Counted from the stretch's first letter, positions 7,380 through 17,126 are shown. The stretch is DNA of 64,000 nt from JAMHWF01 sp048500255 (GCA_048500255.1 JASNYH010000002.1:248001-312000); one strand, 5' to 3'. Notes: generated by a model not told the origin, from the sequence alone. Numbers and translations are program-made.

Positions 7380-8855
7380 TCAAGGGTGCGCCGCGATCAC
7401 CTGCGCGACGGCGGCGGTCAGCCGCTTGGCATAGGGCACGTGCAGGAACTCGTTCGGGCCGTGGGCGTTGCTGCGCGGCCCGAGTACGCCGCACACCATC
7501 ATCTGCGCCTGCGGGAAGCCCTGCTGCAGGAAGTTGATCAGCGGAATCGTGCCGCCCTGGCCGATCGCGGCGCAGGGCGCGCCGTAGTGCGCCCGCGACG
7601 CGGCCTGCAGTGCGGCGTCGAGCCATGGCGCCGGCGTCGGCGCGTTCCAGCCCGTCGCACCGGCCGCCGCGCCGCGGCCGTCGGCGGCGAACGTCACCTT
7701 GGCGCGATAGGGCGCGTCGGCTTCGAGCAGGGTCTTCAACTCGTCGGCGGCGCGCGCGGCGTCGACGAGCGGCGGCAGGCGCAGCGACAGCTTGAAGGCG
7801 GTGTAGGGGCGCAGCACGTTGCCCGCCTCCTTCAGCGCCGGAATGCCGTCGACGCCGGTGATGCTCAGCGTCGGCCGCCAGGTGCGGTTGAGCAGCGCCT
7901 CGACGGGATCGTCCGTCGTCGGCAGCGCCGGGCTGCCGTCGGCGCTGCAGGCCCAGGGGTAGCGCTTCCACACCTCGTCGCGCAGGATGGCGGCCGTCGC
8001 GCGCGCCTGCTCGATGCGCTCGGCCGGAATCTCGCAGTGGAAGCTCTCGGGCAGCAGCCGGCCCGTCGGCGCGTCTTCCAGCCGGTCGAGCAGCCGGCGC
8101 AGGATGCGAAAGCTCGACGGCACGAGCCCGCTGGCGTCGCCCGAATGCACGCCTTCTGTCAGCACCTCGACCTTGAGCACGCCGCTGACCATGCCGCGCA
8201 GCGACGTCGTCAGCCACAGCTGCTCGTAGTTGCCTGCGCCGCTGTCGAGGCAGACGACGAGGCCGATGTCGCCGAGGCGCGGCTTGAGCGCGTCGATGTA
8301 GGGCAGCAGGTCGATCGAGCCACTCTCCTCGCTCGTCTCGATCAGGCCGACGCAGCGCGGCCGGCCGATGCCGTGGCGATCGAGCGCCTCGATCGCCGTG
8401 ATCGCGGCATAGACGGCGTAGCCGTCGTCGGCGCCGCCGCGGCCGTAAAGCAGGCCGTCCTCGTACTTCGGCTTCCAGGGGCCGAGATCGCTGCGCCATC
8501 CGCTGAACTCGGGCTGCTTGTCGAGGTGGCCGTAGAGCAGCACGGTGCCGGTGCTGCCGGGCTGCGTCGCCGGTGCCTCGAAGTAGATGACGGGCGTGCG
8601 GCCCGGCAGGCGCACGACCTCGAGCGTCAGGCCGGGCAGCTTGCGCGCCTCGACCCACGCGGCGGCGTCGCGCACGACGCGGTCGATGTGGCCGTGCGCC
8701 TGCCAGTCGGCGTCGAACATCGGGCTCTTGGCCGGAATCGCGATGTAGTCGACGAGCGCCGGCACAAGGGCTTCGTCCCACCGGCGATCGATCCACGCGC
8801 CGAGCGCACGGGTCTCGTCGGGCTGCAGCGGCTGCTGCGGATCGCGGGCGTTCAT
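7380..8855 (-). CDS. M20 family metallopeptidase (dipeptidase-like)
   Basis: This 491-aa protein has the di-zinc ligand set of M20/CNDP-type peptidases: YGHLDKQPE with His (about 131), GRGGADDGY with the bridging Asp, ETSEESGS with the Glu pair, CLDSG, and a C-terminal His in NAHGPNEF. The lid domain between them is present (EGVHSGDASG). There is no signal peptide, so it is cytoplasmic. The closest relatives hydrolyse dipeptides; the real substrate is unknown. It is convergent with amgK (19-bp gap) and separate from the hydrolase gene upstream. Confidence 0.9.
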   Translation of the reverse strand: MNARDPQQPLQPDETRALGAWIDRRWDEALVPALVDYIAIPAKSPMFDADWQAHGHIDRVVRDAAAWVEARKLPGLTLEVVRLPGRTPVIYFEAPATQPGSTGTVLLYGHLDKQPEFSGWRSDLGPWKPKYEDGLLYGRGGADDGYAVYAAITAIEALDRHGIGRPRCVGLIETSEESGSIDLLPYIDALKPRLGDIGLVVCLDSGAGNYEQLWLTTSLRGMVSGVLKVEVLTEGVHSGDASGLVPSSFRILRRLLDRLEDAPTGRLLPESFHCEIPAERIEQARATAAILRDEVWKRYPWACSADGSPALPTTDDPVEALLNRTWRPTLSITGVDGIPALKEAGNVLRPYTAFKLSLRLPPLVDAARAADELKTLLEADAPYRAKVTFAADGRGAAAGATGWNAPTPAPWLDAALQAASRAHYGAPCAAIGQGGTIPLINFLQQGFPQAQMMVCGVLGPRSNAHGPNEFLHVPYAKRLTAAVAQVIAAHP

Positions 8856-8904
8856 CGGCAGACCTCCGGCGGCGTCGTGTCGCCGCCAGTGTAGGCCGCG
8901 CCGT

Positions 8905-9750
8905 TCAAGCGGCGCGCCGCGCCAGCCATCGCCCGAGCTGCGCGTAGACCTCTTCCTTCTCGGGCTCGTTGAAGATTTCGTGCGCGAGCGGGCCGTAGTC
9001 CTGCGTCTGCACCAGCACGCGCGGCGCGGTGGCGGCGAAGTCGCGGCTGCCGCTGGGGGCGACGCAGCGGTCGGCGCCGGCCCACATCAAGAGCGTCGGC
9101 ACGCGCCAGGCGGCGGCGCGCGCGCGCACGCGTTCGCCGCCGTCGACGATGAAGCGCGCCAGCCGCGGCGTGATGCGCTCGTGCACCAGCGGGTCGGCGA
9201 TGTAGGCGTCGACGACGGCCGCATCGCGCGAGATCCACGCCGGATCGAGGCCGTTGCCGAGCTGCTTGTTCGGCGCCAGCTTGGCCATCAGCGCAAGCTG
9301 CAGCTTCTGCGCCGTGCCGAGGCCGGGGTCGAGCGCCGGCGACGACAGCACCAGGCCGTCGACGGGGCGCGACCAGCGCGGCGGCGGCGCGTCGAGCGCG
9401 CCGGCGACGAAGCGCGCCGCGACCAGCCCGCCCATGCTGTGGCCGAGCAGCACCAGCGGCGCCGGCAGCGCGGCCTCGCGCACGGCATCGACGACGAGCG
9501 CCAGGTCGTCGAGCAGCGCGTCGTCGTGCGGCAGCGCGCCGCGTTCGCCTTCCGACAGGCCGTGGCCGCGCTGGTCGTAGCCGACGGCGTGCCAGCCCCA
9601 GTCGTTCAGGCGCTGGGCCAGCGCCTCGTAGCGGCCGATGTGCTCGCCCAGACCGTGCACGATCAGCACGCTGCCGCACGCGCCGCTCGCGGCCGGCCAG
9701 TGCCGCAGGTGGAGTGCCGTGGCGCCGGTCGCGAGCAGCGGGCCGTGCAT
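8905..9750 (-). CDS. alpha/beta hydrolase, monoacylglycerol-lipase/lysophospholipase type
   Basis: This 281-aa protein has the serine-hydrolase fold of the Hydrolase_4 family: oxyanion segment LIVHGLGEHIGRY, the GYDQRGHGLSEG strand, nucleophile elbow LLGHSMGGL (Ser at about 114), acid GADRCV and late His in YGPLAHEIFNE. Members cleave monoacylglycerols or lysophospholipids. There is no signal peptide. The ATG at 9750 lies five bases after the metW stop, so the gene is translated as the tail of the metX-metW transcript; a link to methionine metabolism is not implied. Confidence 0.88.
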   Translation of the reverse strand: MHGPLLATGATALHLRHWPAASGACGSVLIVHGLGEHIGRYEALAQRLNDWGWHAVGYDQRGHGLSEGERGALPHDDALLDDLALVVDAVREAALPAPLVLLGHSMGGLVAARFVAGALDAPPPRWSRPVDGLVLSSPALDPGLGTAQKLQLALMAKLAPNKQLGNGLDPAWISRDAAVVDAYIADPLVHERITPRLARFIVDGGERVRARAAAWRVPTLLMWAGADRCVAPSGSRDFAATAPRVLVQTQDYGPLAHEIFNEPEKEEVYAQLGRWLARRAA

Positions 9751-9755
9751 CGCCG

Positions 9756-10343
<588 letters not shown>

Positions 10344-10352
10344 GACGACCCC

Positions 10353-10417
10353 TCGGCCGACGGGTACGTCGGCCGATCCCCCAGGGGGATCGCGGGCCGG
10401 CTTGGGGCGGCCCGGCG
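10353..10417. repeat. double-palindrome REP-like element between metX and metW
   Basis: Two adjacent perfect inverted repeats: TCGGCCGAC (10353-10361) with GTCGGCCGA (10368-10376), 6-nt loop, and GATCCCCC (10375-10382) with GGGGGATC (10384-10391), 1-nt spacer. A GC-rich tail contains TGGGGCGGCCCGGCG (10403-10417), a 15-mer that recurs at 60629-60643. The second palindrome starts inside the end of the first. It looks like a dispersed extragenic palindromic element; there is no U-tract, so it is not a classical terminator. Confidence 0.6.
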
Positions 10418-10452
10418 CTCGACCCGCGGCCCACAGATTGACGCCAGGGGGC

Positions 10453-11586
10453 TCACGACGCCGTCTCCGCCGCGATGCGCGCGAAGCGCGCGCGCAGCAG
10501 CGCGTGATAGCGCGCGTCGTCGAGCAGGAAGGCATCGTGGCCGTGCGGCGCGTCGATCTCGGCGTAGCTCACGTCGAGGCGGTTGTCGAGCAGCGCCTTG
10601 ACGATCTCGCGCGAGCGCGCCGGCGAGAAGCGCCAGTCCGTCGTGAAGCTGATGACCTGGAACTTGGCCGTCGCACTGGCGAAGGTGCGGGACAGGTCGC
10701 CGCCGTAGGCGCGTGCCGGGTCGAAGTAGTCGAGCGCGCGCGTGATCAGCAGGTAGGTGTTGGCGTCGAAGTAGTCGGCGAATTTCTCGCTCTGGTGGCG
10801 CAGGTAGCTTTCGATCTGGAACTCGATGTCCTGCGTCGAGTAACCCAGCTCGGCAGCGCGCAGCTCGCGGCCGAACTTCTGCTCCATCAGGTCGTCCGAG
10901 AGATACGTGATGTGGCCGATCATGCGGGCCACGCGCAGCCCGCGCTTGGGCACGACGCCGTGCTCGTAGTAGTGGCCGCCGTGGAACTCGGGGTCGGTGA
11001 CGATGGCGCGCCGCGCCACTTCGTTGAATGCGATGTTCTGCGCCGACAGGTTGGGCGCCGTCGCGACGGCGATGCAGTGGCGCAGCCGATCCGGGTAGCG
11101 CAGCGACCAGTCGAGCGCCTGCATGCCGCCCAGGCTGCCGCCGATCACGGCGGCGAGCTGCTCGATGCCCAGCCGCGCGAGCAGGCGCGCCTGCGCGTCG
11201 ACCCAGTCCTCGACGGTGACGACGGGAAAGTCGGCGCCGTAGCGCCGGTCCGTGGCCGGGTTGGCATGCATCGGCCCGGTCGAGCCGAAGCACGAACCGG
11301 GGTTGTTGATGCCGATGACGAAGAAGCGCTCCGTGTCGAGCGGCTTGCCTGGGCCGACGAGGTTGTCCCACCAGCCTTCGCTGTGGGCCACGCCGGCATA
11401 GCTGCCTGCGACGTGGTGGCTCGCATTGAGCGCATGGCACACGAGCACGGCATTCGTGCGTGCGGCGTTGAGCTCGCCGTAGGTCTCGTAGGTCAGTTCG
11501 TAGTCGCGCAGTGCGGCGCCGCTGCGCAGCGGCAGCGGCTCGGCGAACTCCATCGTCTGCGGCGTGACGTGACCGATCGAACCCAT
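10453..11586 (-). CDS. metX: homoserine O-acyltransferase MetX
   Basis: This alpha/beta-hydrolase-fold enzyme of about 377 aa transfers an acyl group to homoserine in the first committed step of methionine synthesis. It shows YETYGELN, HALNASHH, nucleophile AVIGGSLGGMQAL (Ser in GGSLGG), and the Asp/His pair with DAPHGHDAFLLD near the C-terminus. Whether it uses acetyl- or succinyl-CoA cannot be safely read from the sequence; many proteobacterial MetX proteins paired with MetW use succinyl-CoA. I chose the ATG at 11586 (MGSIGHVTPQ); the frame extends to an ATG at 11655, adding an atypical Ala-rich segment. Confidence 0.95.
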   Translation of the reverse strand: MGSIGHVTPQTMEFAEPLPLRSGAALRDYELTYETYGELNAARTNAVLVCHALNASHHVAGSYAGVAHSEGWWDNLVGPGKPLDTERFFVIGINNPGSCFGSTGPMHANPATDRRYGADFPVVTVEDWVDAQARLLARLGIEQLAAVIGGSLGGMQALDWSLRYPDRLRHCIAVATAPNLSAQNIAFNEVARRAIVTDPEFHGGHYYEHGVVPKRGLRVARMIGHITYLSDDLMEQKFGRELRAAELGYSTQDIEFQIESYLRHQSEKFADYFDANTYLLITRALDYFDPARAYGGDLSRTFASATAKFQVISFTTDWRFSPARSREIVKALLDNRLDVSYAEIDAPHGHDAFLLDDARYHALLRARFARIAAETAS

Positions 11587-11683
11587 GAAGCCAATGAAGA
11601 AACCCGGAGCCGCTGCTGATGCGGACACCGGGCCGGCGTCCCTCTTTAGCGGCATTTATTGAGCGCCCGCAATCCGGAACAAA

Positions 11684-13135
11684 TCAGCGCTGTGGCGGCA
11701 GTATAGCGGCCAGCGGCGCGGCCACCTCTTCGAGCGGGCGCCGCTCGGCGTGCACCGCCCAGCGCAGCGCGGCGAGCCCTGCGCCGATGACGAGCGCTGC
11801 GCCGACGCCGTAGCCGGCGGCGACGGCCGCGTGGCTGCCGGTGTCGATCAGCGCGCCGAACAGCCACGGCGCCACGAAGCCGCCGGCGCCGGTGCCCACG
11901 GCATAGAACAACGAGATCGCCAGCGCCCGCATCTCGATCGGGAACACTTCGCTGACCGTGAGGTACGCCGAGCTCGCCGCCGCCGACGCGAGGAAGAACA
12001 CGCCCGACCACGCCAGCGCCTGGCTGCGCGCGTCGAGCCAGCCCTCGACGAAGGCCCAGCCGGTGAGCGCCAGGCCGACGCCCGACAGCGTGTAGGTCGC
12101 CGTGATCATGACGCGCCGCCCGAGCCGGTCGAACAGTGCTCCGAGCATGAGCGGCCCCAGTACGTTGCCGGCGGCGAACGGGAAGATGTAGAGCGCCACG
12201 TCGTCGTCGGCGACGCCGTGAAAGCGCGTCAGCACCAGCGCATAGGTGAAGAAGATGGCGTTGTAGAAGAACGCCTGCGAGACCATCAGCGCGAGCGCCA
12301 GGCCGCTGCGCGAGCGGTAGCGCCGCCACAGCACGTGCCACACTTCGGCGGCCGACGGCGCGGCACGCGGCATCAGCGTCAGCGTGCGTGTCGGTGTCGG
12401 CAGTGCGCCGTGCTGCGCCCGCACCTCGGCCTCGATCGCGCGCACGATGCGCTCGGCCTCGTCGGCCCGACCGTGCGTGAGCAGCCAGCGCGGGCTCTCG
12501 GGCACGTCGCGGCGCACCAGCAGGATGGCGACGGCAAGCAGGCCGCCGAGCACGAAGCCGGCGCGCCAGCCGTGCACCGGGCCGAGCACTCGCGGATCGA
12601 GCAGAACGAGGCTGAGCGCCGCGCCTAGCGCCGCGCCGAGCCAGAAGCTGCCGTTGATCGCCAGATTGACGCGCCCGCGCACGCGCGCCGGGATCAGCTC
12701 GTCGATCGCCGAGTTGATCGCCGCGTACTCGCCGCCGATGCCCAGTCCGGTGGCGAAGCGGCACAGCGCGAAGAAGGCGAAGTTCGGCGAGAACGCCGTC
12801 ACCAGCGTTGCCGTCATGTAGACCGCCAGCGTGACGAGGAACAGCCGCTTGCGCCCGAGCCGGTCGGCCAGCCGGCCGAAGACGAGCGCGCCCAGCACGG
12901 CACCGCCGACGTAGAGCGATCCCGCCAGCCCGACCTGCGCGCCACTGAGCGCCAGCGTGTCGCCGCGTTCGAGCACGCCGCCGATCGAGCCGACGAGCGT
13001 GACCTCGAGACCGTCGAGCACCCAGGCCACGCCGAGCGCGACGACGACGCGCCAGTGCCAACGCGACCACGGCAGGCGGTCGAGCCGGGCAGGGATGTCG
13101 GTCGAGAGCACTGCTGGCGGGTCGGCAAGCGCCAT
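11684..13135 (-). CDS. MFS transporter, sugar/aromatic-acid:H+ symporter type
   Basis: This 483-aa inner-membrane protein has about 12 membrane segments and the MFS signatures GRLADRLGRKRLF (loop 2-3), RFATGLGIGGEY (segment 4) and DVPESPRWLL after segment 6, which place it with metabolite:H+ symporters (sugar, shikimate, benzoate-like). The substrate is unknown. It stands alone: metX lies downstream on the same strand with a gap of about 100 bases, and the peroxiredoxin gene is divergent. Confidence 0.9.
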   Translation of the reverse strand: MALADPPAVLSTDIPARLDRLPWSRWHWRVVVALGVAWVLDGLEVTLVGSIGGVLERGDTLALSGAQVGLAGSLYVGGAVLGALVFGRLADRLGRKRLFLVTLAVYMTATLVTAFSPNFAFFALCRFATGLGIGGEYAAINSAIDELIPARVRGRVNLAINGSFWLGAALGAALSLVLLDPRVLGPVHGWRAGFVLGGLLAVAILLVRRDVPESPRWLLTHGRADEAERIVRAIEAEVRAQHGALPTPTRTLTLMPRAAPSAAEVWHVLWRRYRSRSGLALALMVSQAFFYNAIFFTYALVLTRFHGVADDDVALYIFPFAAGNVLGPLMLGALFDRLGRRVMITATYTLSGVGLALTGWAFVEGWLDARSQALAWSGVFFLASAAASSAYLTVSEVFPIEMRALAISLFYAVGTGAGGFVAPWLFGALIDTGSHAAVAAGYGVGAALVIGAGLAALRWAVHAERRPLEEVAAPLAAILPPQR

Positions 13136-13206
13136 GCCGGCGGTGGGTGATTGTGCGCGGCGGGGCGGCGCGGCGGCAACGTCGACGCTAGAGTGAAGGC
13201 GCGACG

Positions 13207-13773
13207 ATGCAAAGGACGGCGATGCGACGAACGACGTGCGCGTGGGCGCTGGCGGCAGCGCTCGTGGCGGCCGGTACCCCGGCGCAGGCGGCGCTGGCGG
13301 TCGGCGATGCGGCGCCCGACTTCTCGGCCGATGCGGCGCTCGCGGGGCGGGCGTTTCGCTTCTCGCTCGCCGACGCGCTGCGCCGCGGACCGGTCGTTCT
13401 CTACTTCTATCCGAAGGCCTTCACGCGCGGCTGCACGATCGAGGCCAACGCCTTCGCCGAGGCGACGCCGCAGTTCGCCGCGCTCGGCGCGACGGTGATC
13501 GGCATGTCGAACGACGACATCGAGACGTTGAAGAAGTTCTCGACCGAGGCCTGCCGCGACCGCTTCGCCGTCGCCGCCGACGCCGGCGCGCGCGTCATGA
13601 AACAGTACGACGCCGCGCTGCGCCTGCTGCCGGGCATGGCCGACCGCATCTCCTACGTCGTCAGCCCGCAGGGCCGTATCGTGCACGTGCACGCCGGCTC
13701 GGATCCGCTGGCGCACGTCGAGGCAACGCTGAAGGCCGTCGAGCGCTGGCGCGCCGCGTCGCGCGAGCGCTGA
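13207..13773 (+). CDS. exported peroxiredoxin, Bcp/AhpC-TSA family
   Basis: This 188-aa thioredoxin-fold peroxidase has a cleavable N-terminal signal (RRTTCAWALAAALVAAGTPAQA), so it probably acts in the periplasm, unlike cytoplasmic Bcp. The peroxidatic site is YPKAFTRGCTIEANAF (Cys about 77), with GMSNDDIETLKKF after it. A second Cys in TEACRDRF could resolve the sulfenate. The start may instead be the ATG at 13222. The last eight codons and the stop lie in a 24-bp exact tandem duplication. Confidence 0.9.
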   Translation: MQRTAMRRTTCAWALAAALVAAGTPAQAALAVGDAAPDFSADAALAGRAFRFSLADALRRGPVVLYFYPKAFTRGCTIEANAFAEATPQFAALGATVIGMSNDDIETLKKFSTEACRDRFAVAADAGARVMKQYDAALRLLPGMADRISYVVSPQGRIVHVHAGSDPLAHVEATLKAVERWRAASRER

Positions 13774-13797
13774 CGCGCCGCGTCGCGCGAGCGCTGA
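13750..13797. repeat. exact 24-bp tandem duplication spanning a stop codon
   Basis: Bases 13750-13773 (from CGCGCCGCGTCGCGCGAG through GCGCTGA) are repeated exactly at 13774-13797. The first copy encodes the C-terminus and stop of the peroxiredoxin; the second is untranslated and carries an identical in-frame stop. It looks like a recent slippage or duplication event. Confidence 0.9.
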
Positions 13798-13921
13798 CGC
13801 GAGCTGCGCCGGCCGGCACCGCACGAGAACTGGGCCGCGAGCCGCCTGCTGTTCGGCGCATCGCAGGGGGCGTGCAAGGCTAGGCTGGTCGGCATCGCGT
13901 CGTTCGCAAAAGGGGCGCCCC

Positions 13922-15598
13922 ATGCCCGTTCGACTGCCTACGGTCCCTGCCCGATACCTGGCCTGGCTGGCGTGCGGCGCCGCTGCGCTGGCGTGCGCCG
14001 CGGCGTGGGCCGTCTATGGCAAGGGCGCCGGCGCTGCGCTGGCCTTCGGCGCGCTGTTCGCGCTCGGCTGGCGCGACCGGCGCCAGACGCAGCGCTCGAT
14101 CCTGCGCAACTATCCCGTCATCGGCCACCTGCGTTTCCTGCTCGAGACGATCCGCCCCGAGCTGCGGCAGTTCTTCGTCGAGGGTGACAACGAGGCGACG
14201 CCGTTCTCGCGCCAGCAGCGCTCGCTCGTCTACCAGCGCGCCAAGGGCGACCCCGACAAGCGGCCGTTCGGCACGCAGGCCGACGTGCACGCCGTCGGCT
14301 ACGAGTGGATCAACCATTCGCTCGTGCCGAGCGCCGTCGCGTCGCACGATTTCCGCGTGACGATCGGCGGCAGCGACTCGTGCGCGCTGCCCTATTCGGC
14401 GAGCGTCCTCAACATCTCGGCGATGAGCTTCGGCGCGCTGAGCGCCAACGCCATCCTCGCGCTCAATGCCGGCGCCAGGCGAGGCGGCTTCGCGCACGAC
14501 ACCGGCGAGGGCTCGATCAGCGCGCACCACCGCGTGCACGGCGGCGACCTGATCTGGGAGATCGGCTCGGGCTACTTCGGCTGCCGCAACGACGACGGCA
14601 GCTTCTGCGCCGAGCGCTTCGTCGCCAATGCGCGCGATCCGCAGGTCAAGATGATCGAGCTCAAGCTGAGCCAGGGCGCCAAGCCAGGTCATGGCGGCGT
14701 GCTGCCCGGCTCGAAGGTCACGCCCGAGATCGCCGCCGCGCGCGGCGTCCCCGTCGGCGTCGACTGCGTGTCGCCGGCGCGGCACGGCGCGTTCGCGACG
14801 CCGCTCGAGATGATGCATTTCATCGAACGGCTGCGCCGCCTCTCGGGCGGCAAGCCGACCGGCTTCAAGCTGTGCATCGGCCATCCGTGGGAGTGGTTCG
14901 CGATCGCCAAGGCGATGGTCGCCACCCGCATCACGCCCGACTTCATCGTCGTCGACGGCGCCGAGGGTGGCACCGGCGCCGCGCCGCTCGAGTTCACCGA
15001 CCACGTCGGCGCGCCGCTGCAGGAGGGCCTGCGGCTGGTGCACAACACGCTGGTCGGGCTGGGCCTGCGCGAGCGCATCCGCATCGGCTGCGCCGGCAAG
15101 GTGGTCAGCGCGTTCGACATCGCGCGCCTGATCGCGATCGGTGCCGACTGGTGCAACTCGGCGCGCGGCTTCATGTTCGCGCTCGGCTGTGTTCAGGCGC
15201 AGACTTGCCACACCGGGCGGTGCCCGAGCGGCGTCGCGACACAGGACGCGCGGCGCCAGCGCGCCTTGGTCGTACCGACCAAGGCCGAGCGCGTTCACCG
15301 CTTCCACGACAACACGCTCGAGGCGCTGAAGGCGCTCGTGCAGGTCGCCGGCCTGACGCATCCGCGCGAGATCACGGCGGCGCATATCGTGCGCCGCATC
15401 GCCGACCATGACGTGCGCCTGCTCTGGACGCTGCTGCCCAGCGTCGAGCCGGGCGCGCTGCTCGCCGGCCGGCTGCCGCCGCAGCGCGTGTTCGAGCTGT
15501 ACTGGCCGCTGGCCGACGGCGCCAGCTTCGCGATACAGGCGGCGCCGTCGCGACGCGCCGCGACGCTGCCGGCCGCTGCACCGTACGCGCCGGCGTGA
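13922..15598 (+). CDS. FMN-binding glutamate-synthase-like protein (stand-alone)
   Basis: This 558-aa protein has an N-terminal membrane segment (about 8-45, two hydrophobic stretches) and the FMN/Fe-S synthase domain of GltB: MSFGALSANAILALN, GEGSISAHHR, KLSQGAKPGHGG, VDGAEGGTGAAP, and the Cys cluster CVQAQTCHTGRCPSGVATQD (about 421-440). It lacks the glutamine amidotransferase domain and has no GltD partner nearby, so true glutamate synthase activity is doubtful. Such proteins are widespread and poorly characterised. It has a good ribosome site (AAAAGGGGC) ahead of the ATG. Confidence 0.9.
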   Translation: MPVRLPTVPARYLAWLACGAAALACAAAWAVYGKGAGAALAFGALFALGWRDRRQTQRSILRNYPVIGHLRFLLETIRPELRQFFVEGDNEATPFSRQQRSLVYQRAKGDPDKRPFGTQADVHAVGYEWINHSLVPSAVASHDFRVTIGGSDSCALPYSASVLNISAMSFGALSANAILALNAGARRGGFAHDTGEGSISAHHRVHGGDLIWEIGSGYFGCRNDDGSFCAERFVANARDPQVKMIELKLSQGAKPGHGGVLPGSKVTPEIAAARGVPVGVDCVSPARHGAFATPLEMMHFIERLRRLSGGKPTGFKLCIGHPWEWFAIAKAMVATRITPDFIVVDGAEGGTGAAPLEFTDHVGAPLQEGLRLVHNTLVGLGLRERIRIGCAGKVVSAFDIARLIAIGADWCNSARGFMFALGCVQAQTCHTGRCPSGVATQDARRQRALVVPTKAERVHRFHDNTLEALKALVQVAGLTHPREITAAHIVRRIADHDVRLLWTLLPSVEPGALLAGRLPPQRVFELYWPLADGASFAIQAAPSRRAATLPAAAPYAPA

Positions 15599-15713
15599 GC
15601 CGCGGGCGGTCCCCGAGCCGTGGGGGCGCCGGCACCCGGGCACGGGGATGAAGGGTGGCGACCTCCTCGTGACAATGTTCGCACCAAGAGTTCTCGCCGT
15701 TCCTCGCTCCGTG

Positions 15714-16385
15714 ATGCATTCCGTCTACATCCTCCGCCGCGATCTGCGCGACGCGCGCCGCACCCAGGCCGCGATCGAGGCGACGCGCGACATGCGCGTC
15801 GCCGGCGTCGCGACCTCGCTGGCTCAGGCCGACACCGCGCCGATGACGGCCGACGTGCTGATCGTCGATCTGCGCCTGGCCGACGGACCGGCGCTGCCGC
15901 TGGTGCAACAGGTGCGCGCGCGCCGCGCCGTCGGCGGCCGCACCCGCGTGCTGCTCGTCACGCTGTCGACCGACGATCCGCAACTGTGGCCGGCGCTACG
16001 GGCTGGCGCCGACAGCTACGTCCTCGATGCCGACGCATCGACCGCGCCGGCGCCCGTCGTCGCCCGTCTGCTGCGCGGCGAAGCGGCCGCGTCGGCGGCG
16101 CTGGCGCGCCAGCTGCTGGCGTTCTTCGGCGAGGCCAATGCCGTGACGGCCGCCCCGCCGGCCAACGAGCGCGCGCTCGACTGGGTGACCGACGCCCAGA
16201 ACCCGCTGCGCCTGTCGCGCGCCGAGCGCCACCTGCTGGTGCTGCTGGCGCAGGGCCACGGCGTGGCGCCGATCGCCGTGCGCATGGGCGTGAGCGTCGA
16301 AAGCATCGGCCGTCGCATCGCCAACGTCTATCGCAAGCTTCAGTGGGACCTGCGCAGCGGCGCGTTGTCGCTGCAGGCCGCTTGA
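15714..16385 (+). CDS. orphan response-regulator-like protein with LuxR-type HTH
   Basis: This protein of about 223 aa has an N-terminal receiver-like domain (VYILRRDLRDARRTQ, then phospho-acceptor-like Asp in DVLIVDLRLAD at about residue 47) and a C-terminal HTH resembling LuxR/GerE (LSRAERHLLVLLAQGHGVAPIAVRMGVSVESIGRRIANVYRKL). No sensor kinase is adjacent. Parts of the receiver are degenerate, so phosphorylation is uncertain. ATG at 15714 or 15675 could be the start; neither has a clear ribosome site. It is convergent with the GST gene. Confidence 0.72.
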   Translation: MHSVYILRRDLRDARRTQAAIEATRDMRVAGVATSLAQADTAPMTADVLIVDLRLADGPALPLVQQVRARRAVGGRTRVLLVTLSTDDPQLWPALRAGADSYVLDADASTAPAPVVARLLRGEAAASAALARQLLAFFGEANAVTAAPPANERALDWVTDAQNPLRLSRAERHLLVLLAQGHGVAPIAVRMGVSVESIGRRIANVYRKLQWDLRSGALSLQAA

Positions 16386-16400
16386 AGACGACCGCGCGGA

Positions 16401-17024
16401 TTAGGAGCGCGGCGGCGCGCTGTCGATGAAGCTCGGGCGCGCCTCGAGCTTGGCCTGCAGGCGCGCGAGGTTCGGATACTCGTCGCGCCAGTCGATCTGC
16501 GGGAAGCGGAAGTCGAGATAGCCGAGCGCGCAGCCGACGGCGATGTCGGCGAGCGAGAAGTGGATGCTCGAGCACCACGGGCGCTCGCCCAGCCCCTGGC
16601 TCATCGACTTGAGCGACGCATGGATCTTGACCATCTGGCGGTCGATCCAGGCCTGACTGCGCTCGCCGGCGGCGCGGCCCGCCCAGGTCTGCTCGAGGCG
16701 CGCGAGCACGGCGGCGTCGAGCGCGCCGTCGGCCAACGCCTCCCAGGTGCGCACCTCGACGCGCTCGCGCCCCGACGGCGGGATCAGGCGGTTGACCGGC
16801 GACAGCGTGTCGACGTATTCGACGATGACGCGCGAGTCGAACACGGCCTCGCCGCCCTCCATCACGAGGCACGGCACCTTGCCGAGCGGATTCGACTTGA
16901 GGATCGCGTCCGAACTCCAGACGTCTTCTTCGATGTACTGGTAGTCGAGCTTCTTCTCGGCCATCACGACGCGCACCTTGCGCGTGTAGGGGCTGGTCTG
17001 CCCGCCGATGAGCTTTGTTTTCAT
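16401..17024 (-). CDS. glutathione S-transferase family protein
   Basis: This 207-aa protein has an N-terminal thioredoxin-like GST domain (MKTKLIGGQTSPYTRKVRVV; SNPLGKVPCLV; cis-Pro and DSRVIVEYVD for glutathione binding) and a C-terminal helical domain with FSLADIAVGCALGYLDFR. Ser/Tyr in TSPYTRK would be the catalytic region. The substrate is unknown; by family it is detoxification or stringent-starvation-like. It is divergent from purB, with about 100 bases between them. Confidence 0.93.
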   Translation of the reverse strand: MKTKLIGGQTSPYTRKVRVVMAEKKLDYQYIEEDVWSSDAILKSNPLGKVPCLVMEGGEAVFDSRVIVEYVDTLSPVNRLIPPSGRERVEVRTWEALADGALDAAVLARLEQTWAGRAAGERSQAWIDRQMVKIHASLKSMSQGLGERPWCSSIHFSLADIAVGCALGYLDFRFPQIDWRDEYPNLARLQAKLEARPSFIDSAPPRS

Positions 17025-17126
17025 GATGCCCGATGCGTCCCTGTGTCCAAACGATTCTAGCGAAGCGGCCACTTCTACAATCGGGACTTGCCCACCGAGT
17101 CCGTCGCGCGCCGCGCACGCTCCGTC

